Of a DNA stretch of 64,000 bases, positions 13,501 to 23,643 are shown piece by piece. The translations under genes and the position numbers were made by a program. The notes under the pieces are model-generated. The model had not been told where the DNA came from. It was given only the letters and a program-made list of their open reading frames with translations, and searched no databases. The first letter of the stretch is position 1, and each line of letters opens with the position of its first letter. This stretch comes from Fasciola hepatica (taxonomy: Eukaryota > Platyhelminthes > Trematoda > Plagiorchiida > Fasciolidae). The DNA lies in contig CANUEZ040000020.1 of assembly GCA_948099385.1 (NCBI GenBank), positions 6,294,501 through 6,358,500 of the forward strand, in the 5' to 3' direction.

Positions 13501-16500
13501 GAGCTACTTCGTCTCCGGAAGTGTGAAGGAAATACCTCGATGAGATACCAAGTGCAGTTGGTTGAATCACACTGCTCGAATCCCAGATGCGCGTCTCACT
13601 TACGCAGCAGACATCAAACGCCAGAGAGTCTACTGTGAGGGCTAAGCACGCCTGTTGACCGGCCTGCATGAGAGCACGCACGTTAAAGGTTGACGAGGCT
13701 TGAGAAAATGTGATTTACAAGATAGAGGATTATTCACAACACTATTTGACAATGAACCGTTGCGAGTATCGAGCGTGTTATCAGTGGGAGCATTGTGGGT
13801 GGATAGAGGGGGCAAAGAGAGGTGGTCGGGGACAGAAGACAAAAGTTGGATAGAAGAGAGGGAACTCTGAGCAATAACCCACTTACCACTACCCACCCCG
13901 CTCGGTGCAATGAGCTGCGTGGTCCTGATTATCCAGCACGACGACCGATGCAGTATGGAATTCTTTCTATTCGTGCAGTTCATGAGAGATGTTGGACGGG
14001 TACTGCTAGGCTATCCAGCCGCAAAGCAGGAGAACGATTAGGGTTCTCAACAAAAGTCTTTGGTTCTAACAAGAACCTGTCCGCAAGGCAGCGGGTGGCT
14101 CAATGGACCGATTATTCTTCCACTGGGTTTATCGACTGAATTTTCAGCTTGAATTGACCCCCAACCTGGAGGACCAGGAGACTGCTTCGTCAGTCCTCCA
14201 CCCGTAGACCTTCCAGGTATGATTGAATCTGCGGCTTGAGGTAAGCCAACCTGTATAGCTCGTTGGGTAACTGAGGCGCGCAAGCCGTCACACTACGTCA
14301 AGGTGTAGTCTCGTTTGCGGCGGGAATCAACAACCGAAGCCAGTGCTGGTGCAAGCCTCTTTTAATCTGGCCACCGGGTCGCTTCTTCTAGCCCTGCCTA
14401 GCACGTGTGAATAAAACGCGGAAAATTAAACGATGGGCAGTCACAGGTAAAACATGTCCGAGCCACTGGAGGAGGCGTTTGTTTTATTACATACGCATGA
14501 ATGCAGTGGATGGGGTATAACCCATATCCTCAAAGGGTCACCGCACTATCAGGATCAGCCAGAGGCTTGGAGTGGAGAACCACATAAGGTCCCAATAGGT
14601 CAGCGGTTAACTCGACCAGGGGACGGCTATACGTACCTAGCACGGTGACGAAATTCGTCACTGCTTACTCGAAGCTCCCACCAGACGCGATCAATGATTC
14701 AGAAACATCATTTGTCGAACACAGAAAGACGCCCGCCATCCTCAACGCGGAGCGGCTAGGTCTCGCAACCGTAGAATAAAACGCTACGGACCGCAGTGCT
14801 GCACCCCCAGCCCATAGGTTTCGTAGGTTGGCGAAAGTTTCTTCAGCTTTCGCTGTTCATGGTGATTTCCTCCCCAGCACCACGCCCAACAACAATCAAG
14901 CTCTAGAAGTACTTGAAGTTATTGGTTAACTCAAACTGAACACCACAGAGAGTGAGTGCAGACAAAAGCTACTACCTGTCTCACAAAAGTACTTTGTACT
15001 TGGGAGACGCAAACCACATGCTTTATCAGAATATCTCAATCGCCAAACAGGGCAGCGTGTTGGATTGTCATTCAGCACGGCGGTGTCTTCGCCATATTCA
15101 CAGTCTAAAACGTTATCACTTGGGAGGAGTTCGACTCTACTGTTTGGAAGACAAGGCATTCCGCAGTCTATCCACTATGGTATATCTGAAAAGAAATGGG
15201 GATATAGAACAACATTGGTGAATTCTGCTGCAAACGACAAAAGGGGGCGAAAGCTGACCATAGATTCTACCCCGACTCAGGGTATGATGACGGAACTCTT
15301 TCAGGACCGGCACATACTTCTCAGGTATTCCATTTATCAACAAACAATTCTATGACAATCCTATGGACAGAGTCGAAGGTCACGCGAATGCCTAGGAAAA
15401 ATGATCGTTGGTCTTCGGGAGATTTGGCGGTGCGCTAGCGACTGCTGGAGTGACGGAGAATCACATAAGGTGCCAATAGGTCAGGGGTGGTAACGTGCCA
15501 GACGACAGTGGGGATTACTGTCCACCACCAAACTGACCGGCGATGGACGGGATTTCAACCTCCGACCTCTAAACCATTCGACCACTCGACTTACATTGGC
15601 CGCTACCTCAGCTCTTTTTCTCAACCGAGCACCGGGCTATTGTGGTTATGGTGTTCGTCCATCCCACTGTAATCGCCACTCGTATGACTTATACCCAGTC
15701 ATCTTAAGATCGTGAAAATTGTACTATTTCGATTGCATTCAATACCCCGTGAGGTGATTCAGGGACATCCACCCAAACAAATGAGCTAACCAGTATCTTG
15801 AAACGAATTATCGCCAAGTGTGGAAGAATCCAAACGGTGGCGCATCAGAAGAAAACCCGGGGAGCCGAACGCGTCAGATAAAAATCAGCTACTTATTCTG
15901 CACGAACTTCCTAGATATAGAGACTATCTGTAATCTGCATTGATTCAGTCACGCTCGAACAAACCCTTGAGAACGGAAATGCAAACAAAATTTCGGATGA
16001 TAATTCTTCGAGCCCACCAAAAGTATATAACTAATACAACTGGCATATATAGGCTACGAAAAAGGAGTTACGAGTTAACCTCAAATGCTATTACAATTAC
16101 CACTACGCTTGACAATGAGGCAATAAGTGAAACCAAAAACTGTGAGAAGATAGTCAGAAAAAGCCTAATGAGCATATTTGTAGGACAAAGGTTGGCGAAA
16201 AAGCTTGTTTTCAGTGATTTGTAAGTATATCACTACATCACAATATGTCATGACAAACTAAGAGATTGGACTAACTGGACAATTATACGGAAGTGATAGG
16301 GATTAGTGTAAGCAAACATATGGGGCCAGGGGTCGGCAGCCAAGACCGGCGAAATGTCGCATCCTGACCACAGCAAAGGCTAGTAGAATCCGTCTCCACA
16401 ATCCTCTTGTGTTCAAAAACAATTTGTGTGCTCTTTAGCTCCCACAAACCACCTTCCACTCTATAACGGGCCCTAGACCAGACAAAAACTGGCACAGTAC

Positions 16501-19500
16501 GTATAAAAAGTTAGCATCCATTCTACACCTAAGTCTGAACCACTACATTTGCGAACAGCAACCTCTGTCGCTTATGTCTAATTGCTTCACTGGTTCAAAC
16601 TTGCAATTTGTCATAAAATATTGCGATGTAGTGGCATGATTACAAATCGGTGAAAACGAGCCTGCTCGACAACTTGTGTTCACCTAAATGTGAGAGAAGT
16701 CAACAGGGGCAGTGACAGTGAAAGCAAACCAATAACACACAGAAACGAGTAGAAGTGGAAATGACGCGCTAATTCGCACTAAAAGAAAACTTACCTCGAG
16801 CGCCTGCATTTGCTCCTCTTGTTGTAGGGCTAATCCCAGTTCTTGGGCATCGCCTTTTTCGGCATTTTTTTGAGTCTGAGACTGAAATAATAGGCTATTA
16901 TCAGGAGTTCCTTGGTCACCAAAATGTATAAGATCACTGACGGATGACTCTGCCGCTTGACTCTCCGTGGTCAAGCGGCGTTTGATCTCCTACAAGAAGG
17001 CATGAAAATTGAAATACAGAAATTGCATGACTAAGAATTTACGACATACAAGGAACAAACAAGCGAGCACTGATTTTCAATATTTCGGCATAACAAAAAA
17101 GACCAACCCGCAAAGCAATACACTTCGAAATATCTAAATTCGCCTCATCTACGAAAATCAACTCTATCTGGACTAGAAATATAATCGAGGCCTGTTTGTT
17201 GGTTCTCTCCGCTTAAAACGAGGAACCATAGGAAGGTTAAAAAAAATAAGTGGGTTCACACTAAGGAAGATAAAATCCAACAGAAAGCACCAGCTACTAC
17301 GTAGTAGTTCGCTTTACGTCTAGTATCCAACCCAGCAATGACCTTAAACAAATCAAGTGTACATCAGTTCTCCTTGATAGACCCTTTTCAACGAAAAGTT
17401 ATATATTCCAACACACAGGGAAAAAACTATACACGGGACAAAAATTGAGGCACACGTTTGTCACTCTAGGCTCACCAATTTAGTGGAAACTAATAGTTAC
17501 AAGTATGCATGTGAGCAATTCCTTTCTACAATAAACTTGCAAACTTAAAAAAGCTCCACTTTTTACTCACGCACTAAGTCACTCCCAGGTTACTTGGTAT
17601 ATATCAACAAAATTTGTGTGGGAAAAAATGTGAGAACAAACATCACCCATGACAAATAATTTGGCTCAAGTTCTGCACGGCACCACCTCTCAGTCAAATA
17701 ATGAATTAACGGAGTGTGGAAACGAAGCTTCTCAGAAGTGAGAGTACAAACTCATGCAATGTAACCGCCACTGACTACAACCTTAAGTTAATTCCGACTA
17801 TGTTTACAACCAAGCGTGCTGTGGATCTTGGTGTTCCCAGTCGCACAGGTTTGAATGGCCGGCTGAGACGAATCTTGACGTCAACGTTCTGACCAATCAA
17901 TTCTACTCCATAGCTTGACCTTCGCGCTTTTCCTGTCAACCCCAGGCTCGGCAAGCAGACTACAAGGGAGTCGATATTATACGTTCTAACCAACGAAACC
18001 GGTAGAGTGATAACAGTGCACTTATTGAGAACACGGCACCGCTGGTTCCGAAAACCCATGAATGAACTGTGGAGCTTCTTATTCAATGTCACAAAATAGT
18101 CCTCGGACAGCGGTGATCGAAGACAGCCCGTCGAAATCGGCCACTCAAACAGACCAAATCTCACAACACCGCGTACAGCAGCGTTGTATACTTCATCATT
18201 CAAAAGAAAAAGATTCCCGTCGTCTTCGAAGGTGACGAAGATTAATGAACGCCGCGTGAACCTTGGCTATCCGGCTGTCGACCTGATTTCTAACTATTCC
18301 ACCAGCACTCACACAACGTTACGAGTAGACTAAGTTCTTGGCAATCCCTAACCTGTCACCAACGAGAGTAGGTGACAGAGTGGACCTTTGCCAATCTAGC
18401 ACTAATACTTTACATTTACAAGAGAAAAGGGGCATCCCATAAAGGAAGACGGGAAATACGAGGCTGTTCAGAACGCACTGTAACGTAGAAGAGTCGTATA
18501 AAACCAACGCAGTGTCATCTGCATAGTCTAAGTCTAAAAGTCCGTCACTAGGTAAGAGCTTAACACCATTTCTTTGATGTTCTTCTGTCTCTCGTCTGAT
18601 GTTACCAATTGCAAAATTAAACAGGGAAAGTGAGGATGGACAATTCTGACGCACGCCATTTCTAACTGGAAAGGAAGGAGACGATGGACTATATGCCTGC
18701 AGTCTACCTGACGTGTCTGCAAGGTATAGCGCTTTGATGATCTTCACATATTTATCACACATCCCCTGCATAACGGGGCAATCGCAGAGGGTCGTCCTGT
18801 CGATGGAATCAAAGAATGACTACCGTTGGTCTGCCGTATGAGTGGCAGAACTCAAGTATCTGATGAATATTGGAAACGTAGTCGAAGCTTCCGCGACTAG
18901 GATGACAGGCTTCTAATTCTTCCTGGATCCGTTATTTGCGTTCTGAGATCAAACTACGGGAGATCAGAGTCCAACAGCTTCGACGCAACTAATGTCAGAC
19001 TTATCCCTCCATCGTTGAATGAAACACTGCAAGCCCTGTTCTCGAGCAGTTCCAGCTTGGTAGAACGCTTTCATGAACCCATATCTCGTGGGAGAGACTT
19101 TTAAGCTCTTATGTGAGTGGTACGAACATTCTTGAAGGGAGCCGGAAGGAGGTCATTTGGGTCAAGGACCTCATGGTGCCCAGAAAGCTGGAGTGCATGA
19201 GCAGCCTCCTCCACCATGGGCCGAACAGTAAGGACTAGCCATGGAGCACGATCTGGACGTTGCAGGGAGCATCAGCTTGCTCCATTTCTGCTGTGTTTTC
19301 AGATCGCCAGATCTCACGGTCTCTAAATAAGCTTCCTACTACCCTGTCCATAGTTCAACACCGGTACTGTGGTATCCCAGCAGCTATCTAGAAATTCGAG
19401 AGGTTGCAGTGAAATCCACTGGGCAACAGCTTGGCGTACGACTAATCCGCATGATATGGTCACCTTCACACCATCGTGGATATGTTGCCAACGTATGTGC

Positions 19501-20494
19501 GGTTGCCTCATCCGAGGATTTAGCTCATTATTATATATATCGGATCGAAATCCAGCAGGGCTAGTCTATATCTAACTGCTGACAGCGGATTTTTGTTTTG
19601 AAGGAAAAACGCACCCTGAGTTCAACATACACGAGAGCATAATCAGACCTTAAGCATGTGCTTCAATATGCTTACATGACTTGACCGAGCCAAACGAGTG
19701 GTAACTTATAGCTACCTGGTCCATGTGTTCGAGACTGGTTAGCAGACGGCGAACGCCAAGTCACCGTGCACGTATGGCTACGCTGGAAATTCGTACTTGA
19801 AAGAAATAAGCGGTAATCTTCGCATATATGCAGCAGACGATCGCCGTTATCCGCACACCGACAGTTAAGGCAGCTTCGACGTCTAAACATCCGCTCGTTA
19901 GGACCTAGGCGACCAACCTGAGCATTGAGGTTCCCAGCTAAAACAACGATATCTCTGCATGGTGACTCGTAAAAAGCCGTGTAGTTGTTAGAAGAGCACA
20001 GTTTAACGGTAGGTGTACACTCACTGCTTGGGTCCGTTGGAAACGCTGCAGGGCACGTTGAAAATCACCTTTGAGAAGTTGCGCCTGAATTTTCGAAGTC
20101 TAGAACACCGTTAGAGATTGCATTTTTGTTTACGTGGTCCAATGTTGTATAGGATGCAAGTTCCGCAAAATGGGCTCCTGTGATTTTGATTAGGGAGAAA
20201 GCCTCCTTCTCTTTTTGATTTCTTATACGTAAGAAAGAGCAGAGATTTAGAATAAAACTTACAATAAGTCCGATTTCGCCTTGGAGTTTCCAGTGATACT
20301 GATATTCTTGTTCTGGTTTTCTAACTCCTGACCTAAAGTAAATCGGTTTTCAGCCTTCAAAAAGATCACATACTCAGTTGCTTTATTTTTTGAATATTGT
20401 TGGGTATTTCTTGTATTATCTGTGCCAAACTGTTTATCTCTTGAAGGAATAAAGATGGATCAACGAAATGCATACGTGAGTCCGGGTAATTCAT
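8271..20494 (-). CDS. syntaxin (Qa-SNARE), syntaxin 7/12-like, seven exons
   Basis: Seven GT-AG exons join in one frame to give 271 residues, the usual syntaxin length: 20494-20374, 20332-20263, 20221-20134, 20099-20025, 16989-16795, 8998-8843, 8381-8271. Residues 1-118 resemble the N-terminal three-helix domain, with helix three around KIQAQLL and DFQRALQRFQ. Residues about 180-235 form the SNARE helix, with the invariant central Gln in VYDQR followed by AIESIEDNIEAA. A basic RSRRRR stretch and a hydrophobic anchor (CIVLAVAIGITILVLVLVY) precede the stop, as in tail-anchored syntaxins. The family acts as a Q-SNARE on endosomal or lysosomal membranes, driving vesicle fusion; the 7/12 assignment rests on the ELEADI-like lead-in and is tentative. 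Introns 4 and 5 (about 3.0 and 7.8 kb) contain LINEs and SINEs. The gene converges on the + gene ending at 7255. Confidence 0.87.
8382..8842 (-). other. intron 6 of the syntaxin gene
   Basis: Unique-looking AT-rich DNA bounded by GTAATT and gcgcag on the - strand; nothing else recognised. Confidence 0.6.
8843..8998 (-). CDS. syntaxin exon 6 (SNARE helix)
   Basis: A 52-codon phase-0 exon with acceptor gtttccttatag and donor GTAATT. The peptide EDIVNVNIIFEQLMGLVYDQ then AIESIEDNIEAAY carries the heptad hydrophobics and the layer-zero Gln of Qa-SNAREs. This exon alone identifies the gene family. Confidence 0.93.
8999..10521 (-). other. 3' part of syntaxin intron 5, no repeat recognised
   Basis: AT-rich DNA without a recognisable ORF or repeat before the LINE that ends at 10522. 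Confidence 0.45.
10526..10551 (-). repeat. (GAT)n 3' terminus of LINE B
   Basis: CAT units on the + strand directly abut gtacagcgttaa, the reverse complement of the LINE 3' end. Trinucleotide tails are typical 3' ends of some LINE lineages. Confidence 0.75.
12845..13681 (-). pseudogene. LINE-B endonuclease (EEP fold), 278-codon ORF, mutated
   Basis: It shows VCCVSETRIW (catalytic Glu), AGDFNAQVG (Asp/Asn) and IDQIAVSYR, the standard exonuclease-endonuclease-phosphatase order in LINEs that nick target DNA. The C-terminal Asp-His pair is absent: VESSPC stands where SDHA is expected, and the frame then drifts. An identical ORF lies at 24280-25116 on the + strand. Confidence 0.8.
14472..14625 (-). 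repeat. SINE-like fragment (3' half), degraded
   Basis: Shares the block around gcatgaatgcagtgga, the ataacccat segment and aggtcccaataggtcag with the copies at 22530-22790 and 33173-33440, in reverse orientation. Confidence 0.55.
14640..15430 (-). mobile_element. decayed LINE RT fragment
   Basis: On the - strand FDSVHRIVIEL, YGQLSPPFVV and ISPFLFRYTI are followed by VELLPSDNVL and YGEDTAV, where the catalytic YADD should be. A shattered C-terminal region follows. Frameshifts and the YGED change mark it as dead. Confidence 0.65.
15440..15605 (-). repeat. SINE-like fragment with tRNA-like head, degraded
   Basis: Contains aaggtgccaataggtcagg, and near 15550-15600 the reverse complement of a tRNA-like head with a B-box-like ggttgaaatccc. 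Confidence 0.5.
15606..16794 (-). other. 5' part of syntaxin intron 5, nothing recognised
   Basis: No repeat or ORF that I can name. Confidence 0.4.
16795..16989 (-). CDS. syntaxin exon 5 (linker before the SNARE helix)
   Basis: A 65-codon phase-0 exon between acceptor ccttcttgtag and donor GTAAGT. It begins EIKRRLTTESQ, matching the end of the N-terminal domain, and ends QQEEQMQALE, the lead-in to the SNARE helix. It stands about 3 kb from exon 4 across a LINE-filled intron. Confidence 0.83.
16990..17774 (-). other. part of syntaxin intron 4, nothing recognised
   Basis: AT-rich, with no ORF or repeat that I can name. Confidence 0.4.
17775..19990 (-). mobile_element. decayed LINE inside syntaxin intron 4
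   Basis: An endonuclease remnant at about 19890-19672 (NGDRLLHICEDYRLFLSSTN) is followed by an RT remnant at 18830-18319 (FDSIDRTTLC, NGVRQNCPS, LDYADDTALV) and a C-terminal trace at 18203-17775 (VYNAAVRGVV). Multiple frameshifts and gaps separate the parts. It shares its lineage with the fragment at 14640-15430. Confidence 0.65.
20025..20099 (-). CDS. syntaxin exon 4 (third N-terminal helix)
   Basis: A 75-base phase-0 exon between acceptor gtgttctag and donor GTGAGT. It encodes TSKIQAQLLKGDFQRALQRF, closely matching the KIQ...DF..AL..FQ pattern of helix three in endosomal syntaxins. Confidence 0.82.
20100..20133 (-). other. 34-base spliceosomal intron (syntaxin intron 3)
   Basis: It runs from gtaaac to gtgttctag and is AT-rich. 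Removing it joins two phase-0 exons and restores the syntaxin helix three. Introns of this size are known in flatworms. Confidence 0.75.
20134..20221 (-). CDS. syntaxin exon 3
   Basis: An 88-base exon follows acceptor ctctttcttacgtataag. One base completes the Leu codon begun in exon 2, then NQKEKEAFSLIKI leads to a clean codon boundary at the donor GTAAAC. Without the 34-base intron that follows, the frame would run into an unrelated reading frame. Confidence 0.7.
20263..20332 (-). CDS. syntaxin exon 2
   Basis: A 70-base exon lies between acceptor ccgatttactttag and donor GTAAGT. It completes the split Ser codon from exon 1 and encodes QELENQNKNI, ending in phase 2. It continues the N-terminal helical domain. 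Confidence 0.75.
20374..20494 (-). CDS. syntaxin exon 1 (start codon)
   Basis: I chose the ATG at 20494 (MNYPDSRMHFV) because it gives a normal syntaxin N-terminus; the frame is open further upstream to 20605, so an earlier Met is possible. The exon ends CTGA before the donor GTATGT (phase 1). It encodes the first helix of the N-terminal domain, with EINSLAQIIQEI and NNIQKIKQL. Confidence 0.75.
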
Positions 20495-21445
20495 TTTCTT
20501 ATTTACACAATCCACGTCAAAACGAACGAACGAACCGTGGTAAACACAACAGGGTGCTGAAAAAACAGAAGAAAATATGTATTGCCGACGACCAATCAGT
20601 CCCATAACACCAGAATGGTTGAAGTTAGTATCGAATTAGCTCGGTTCAGGATCACTCCTGAGTAACAGCGGCTCTATGCGGGCTACCAGCCTTAGTCTCA
20701 GGGCTAAGGAGGCCAATCTTTTTTCACAAGTATAACGGCTCATTGTAACCATTGTAGTCAGTTAAACTGATGATGAAAGATAACACACAAGTGTCATGTG
20801 GGAACGCAGTGCATTTTCTCTTGTTCATTATCAAACAATCGTACAGTTACTATTCAGTATGAAAATGGATGTACGCTGCTAGGATGGTAGTCTCATCATC
20901 ATTACCGCGCCCTTCGTACAGCGAACGATTGTAAAACGCATTTTATCGAATGCTACACCGCACCAGACTACTATCAAGAATGATTTCTTTTAATCTAACA
21001 GCTCGACAGACAGACTGGTATTGGTCTGGAGTTAGCCAAGGCGTCGACAGTTCAAAGTGAAGACAAAAGGATGGGTCGTAATAGAATAATTAAAATTGGG
21101 ACGAGATTTTGCTTTCGAAAAGGCGAAATTACATACCCCAACGTGGAAGTCTCAAATCTAGCCGTTTTACTGCAAGATCTCGTCAACTTCATTCACTAAA
21201 TGACGATGCGGCAGCAGTGTACTTTATCGCACCTAAGCGTATATTCATACACCATGCTTTAACCCTAACCACGTTCGACGCGTGAATCATGTAGTGAATA
21301 GAACAAGCAGGCTTCGTTCGTACGCTTGAGCACCACCTTACCATTGATATGATCTATCCAAGGGGCTTCGGTTTTATCATCCAAATGATGCCTTACTTGA
21401 TCCTTCTGCGAAGTTTTACGCCTTTTAGGGACCCCGGGCTGCGGT
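20495..21445. other. upstream region of the syntaxin gene
   Basis: Presumably holds the 5' UTR and promoter of the - strand gene. I see no convincing TATA box, CpG-rich block or repeat. Confidence 0.35.
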
Positions 21446-21449
21446 TTCT

Positions 21450-21655
21450 GGTCTTGTTGGCGTTGAGATAGTTCTCAGTGGAAGAGCTAAAGCGCCACTA
21501 CTAGGCTGGAACCCAGTCAACAGTCAGTTCTGCACAGATCCAGGGGTTCGTGCTAAGTGAGCAGTTACTGTCCCGATGAGCGGAATCTGTTTGTCGTCAC
21601 TGCGTATGCACCCACCGTCTGTAGCCCAGATGCAATCAAATAAAACTCTTACTAA
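21450..21655 (+). mobile_element. LINE endonuclease remnant
   Basis: LLGWNPVNSQFC, then in a shifted frame NLFVVTAYAPTVCSPDAIK at 21584-21640, matches the central endonuclease block of the LINEs in this window. It is truncated on both sides. Confidence 0.55.
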
Positions 21656-21659
21656 AAAC

Positions 21660-22529
21660 TACAGTCCAGTTCAGTTCAGATAACCAATAACCATGCAATG
21701 GGTAAGGTGGCTTCGGTTGCTATTTCCTAGCGACAACCTCAATAGGAAATAATAAAAAGGAACAATATGAAAAGGAGGATTAGGACTACAAATACTAGAA
21801 TCGTTGGTAAAAAAAGTCTACGGATACAAGAGCACTATTGGTTGAGACACCTAGCCATATCCTCCAATACATTCAATCGCCGAGTGGGAGGGTTTCTTGG
21901 ACCCCACAAAGGAAGTCTAACACGACCTGCATGGCCAAGTCCACTGGTTAGGTTTTTCACACCCTTCTCTCGTTCCAAACGTCTCGGCCTCCAAATGCCT
22001 TAGTATAGCGGGGTTGGGTGTCTCGGGCTCCGGGATGGCTACCCGTCCTGAACACCTCTCGAAATGCCCTCAAGTGACCATGCGTCTAACACAGCCTCTG
22101 CTGAGGAAGTCCTACTCACTGCCTTCTCGGGCAGAGATGTCCCCACTAAAGTGAGGGGACGAAAGCGAATGCCCGACACTCTCCACCGGGTTAGCTGACT
22201 AGTAGTCGGTCTAGGGGAGATGGCTAAACCCTGATTCTAAACCAACCATGGATGGTGTATGAGGCGTACAACGCTATGCTCACCGGCGTCTGTGGCGAGA
22301 AGGTGCGCTGGGTCTCCAGGATGTTTGGTCTAACCCGAAAGGCGTATGGACTGAGCAATCAGTCACCGGTCCCAGTGGGTTACGGACCCCACGTTTCGTC
22401 CTGCTGCCTTGCTGGTTAAGCTTTGGATAGCTAAAGGCTCCGGTTGTGGACCCCTAAGAGAAGCTCCTGCTTTGGCTTGGGCAACCTGGCAGGATCGCGC
22501 CCACAAACAAATCACGGACTCCGACTATC
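21660..22529. other. unassigned GC-richer block
   Basis: 21860-22520 is GC-rich relative to its flanks and lacks an ORF. It resembles a LINE leader or other repeat body but has no second copy here that I could align. Confidence 0.3.
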
Positions 22530-22790
22530 TTTTATTATTATTATTATTACATGTTCATGCATGAGTGCAGTGGAAGGGGTATATAACCCATAGCCACGAA
22601 GACCCACTGCACTATCACGTATAACCGACAACCAGACCCTGAGACTTGGAGTGGCGAAGAAACACATAGGGCCCCAACAGGTCAGGTGTGGTAACGATTC
22701 GCAGGACAGTGAAATGCTGTCTACCTCAGACCTCCGGGTTAGTAATTAAACGCTCTAGCCTACTCGACCACCACCCCTCCTCCTCCGATT
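22530..22790 (-). repeat. SINE-like element with (TAA)n tail and tRNA-like head
   Basis: On the - strand it starts with a tRNA-like head (22790-22720, gtggtcgagtagg...), continues through the body shared with 33173-33440, and ends catgaacatg followed by (TAA)n at about 22548-22530. Confidence 0.65.
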
Positions 22791-22838
22791 GTACCCTGTT
22801 TTATTTGGTACACAGTCTGAAACCAGACAGGTGCAAAA

Positions 22839-22842
<4 letters not shown>

Positions 22843-22898
<56 letters not shown>
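22843..22898 (+). repeat. (TA)n microsatellite
   Basis: About 27 consecutive TA units. Confidence 0.95.
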
Positions 22899-22900
<2 letters not shown>

Positions 22901-23643
22901 TGGACTGGCCACCCCTACTCATCTCTTAACTGGTACCCAACAAAGCGAACATTGTGCGCCGAGAAATCCTGTCAGAGGACACGCGCAACACGTGCCTCAC
23001 CCATCTTAGCCTGGTGAGCATGAGTGTTTCATCCAATGTTATGGTTCGTGAACCTAAGTTACCACCGAACCTCAGTTATGCTTATACGGTGCTCCCACCA
23101 TATTTATGCAATGCTGCCGACAACCTCCACACGCAGTGGCTATGTTTCTGAACTTACAGCATAGCTGGGCTTGACTGCTACAATGTACGCTCGACCCTCG
23201 GATAAACAACCAGATGTTACACCGGTGCCACAGATGACTGGAGGCTGAGAAAAGCTGATAGAGCTTTCTGCATACGCGAAAACGACTCATCCAATATCCG
23301 ACCTCCGACTTCTTCGTGAAATGCAGCAGCCCAGATAACAGAACTTGTTCAACTGGTAGAGGGACTTCCTAGAAACCGAAACGTTTGGTGTCAGAAAAAC
23401 CCAATCCTGCAACGGCACGGTGGTAACTGAATCCGCCCTAATTGAATAGCTTTGTCATCGCTAGTACCCTCCCATGTTATTGCCTAAAACGTTCTGCCTA
23501 CTTATATTTTACCTATAGCCTTGTTCCGAGTTGACTGAAGCCATGATTAGCGTTCCATTTCGAGACTTCTGCTATCATTCATTCGCTGTTGATCACAACA
23601 ATTAACTGAACTTGTGAAATATGGATCGGGACCAGACTTCGCC
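22899..23643. other. unassigned sequence left of the LINE-B inverted copy
   Basis: No ORF or repeat that I can name. Confidence 0.35.

Larger units (their letters stand above)
10522..14300 (-). mobile_element. LINE (call it family B), near full length, frameshifted, inside syntaxin intron 5
   Basis: In order on the - strand: leader about 14300-13690, endonuclease (13681-12845), linker (about 12700-12400), RT pieces (12391-12200, 12027-11830, 11644-11435 with NYADDLV), C-terminal region (11269-10935, LLYGCETWSL and FDHRCL), 3' UTR, and a terminal (GAT)n at 10551-10522. The frame changes several times, and the endonuclease His motif reads SSP where relatives have SDH, so it is dead. The tail taacgctgtacg(atg)n is shared with copies at 28961-29037 and 34728. 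The C-terminal CETW block suggests an RTE-like lineage; the clade is not certain. Confidence 0.8.

Noticed and set aside
14047..14283. Small host gene from the frame beginning MRASVTQRAIQ
   Set aside because: It lies in the LINE-B leader, is duplicated with the LINE at 23662, and has no splice or domain support.
16283..16495. Exon in the - frame at 16495-16283
   Set aside because: No splice sites in a phase compatible with the syntaxin exons, and no motif.
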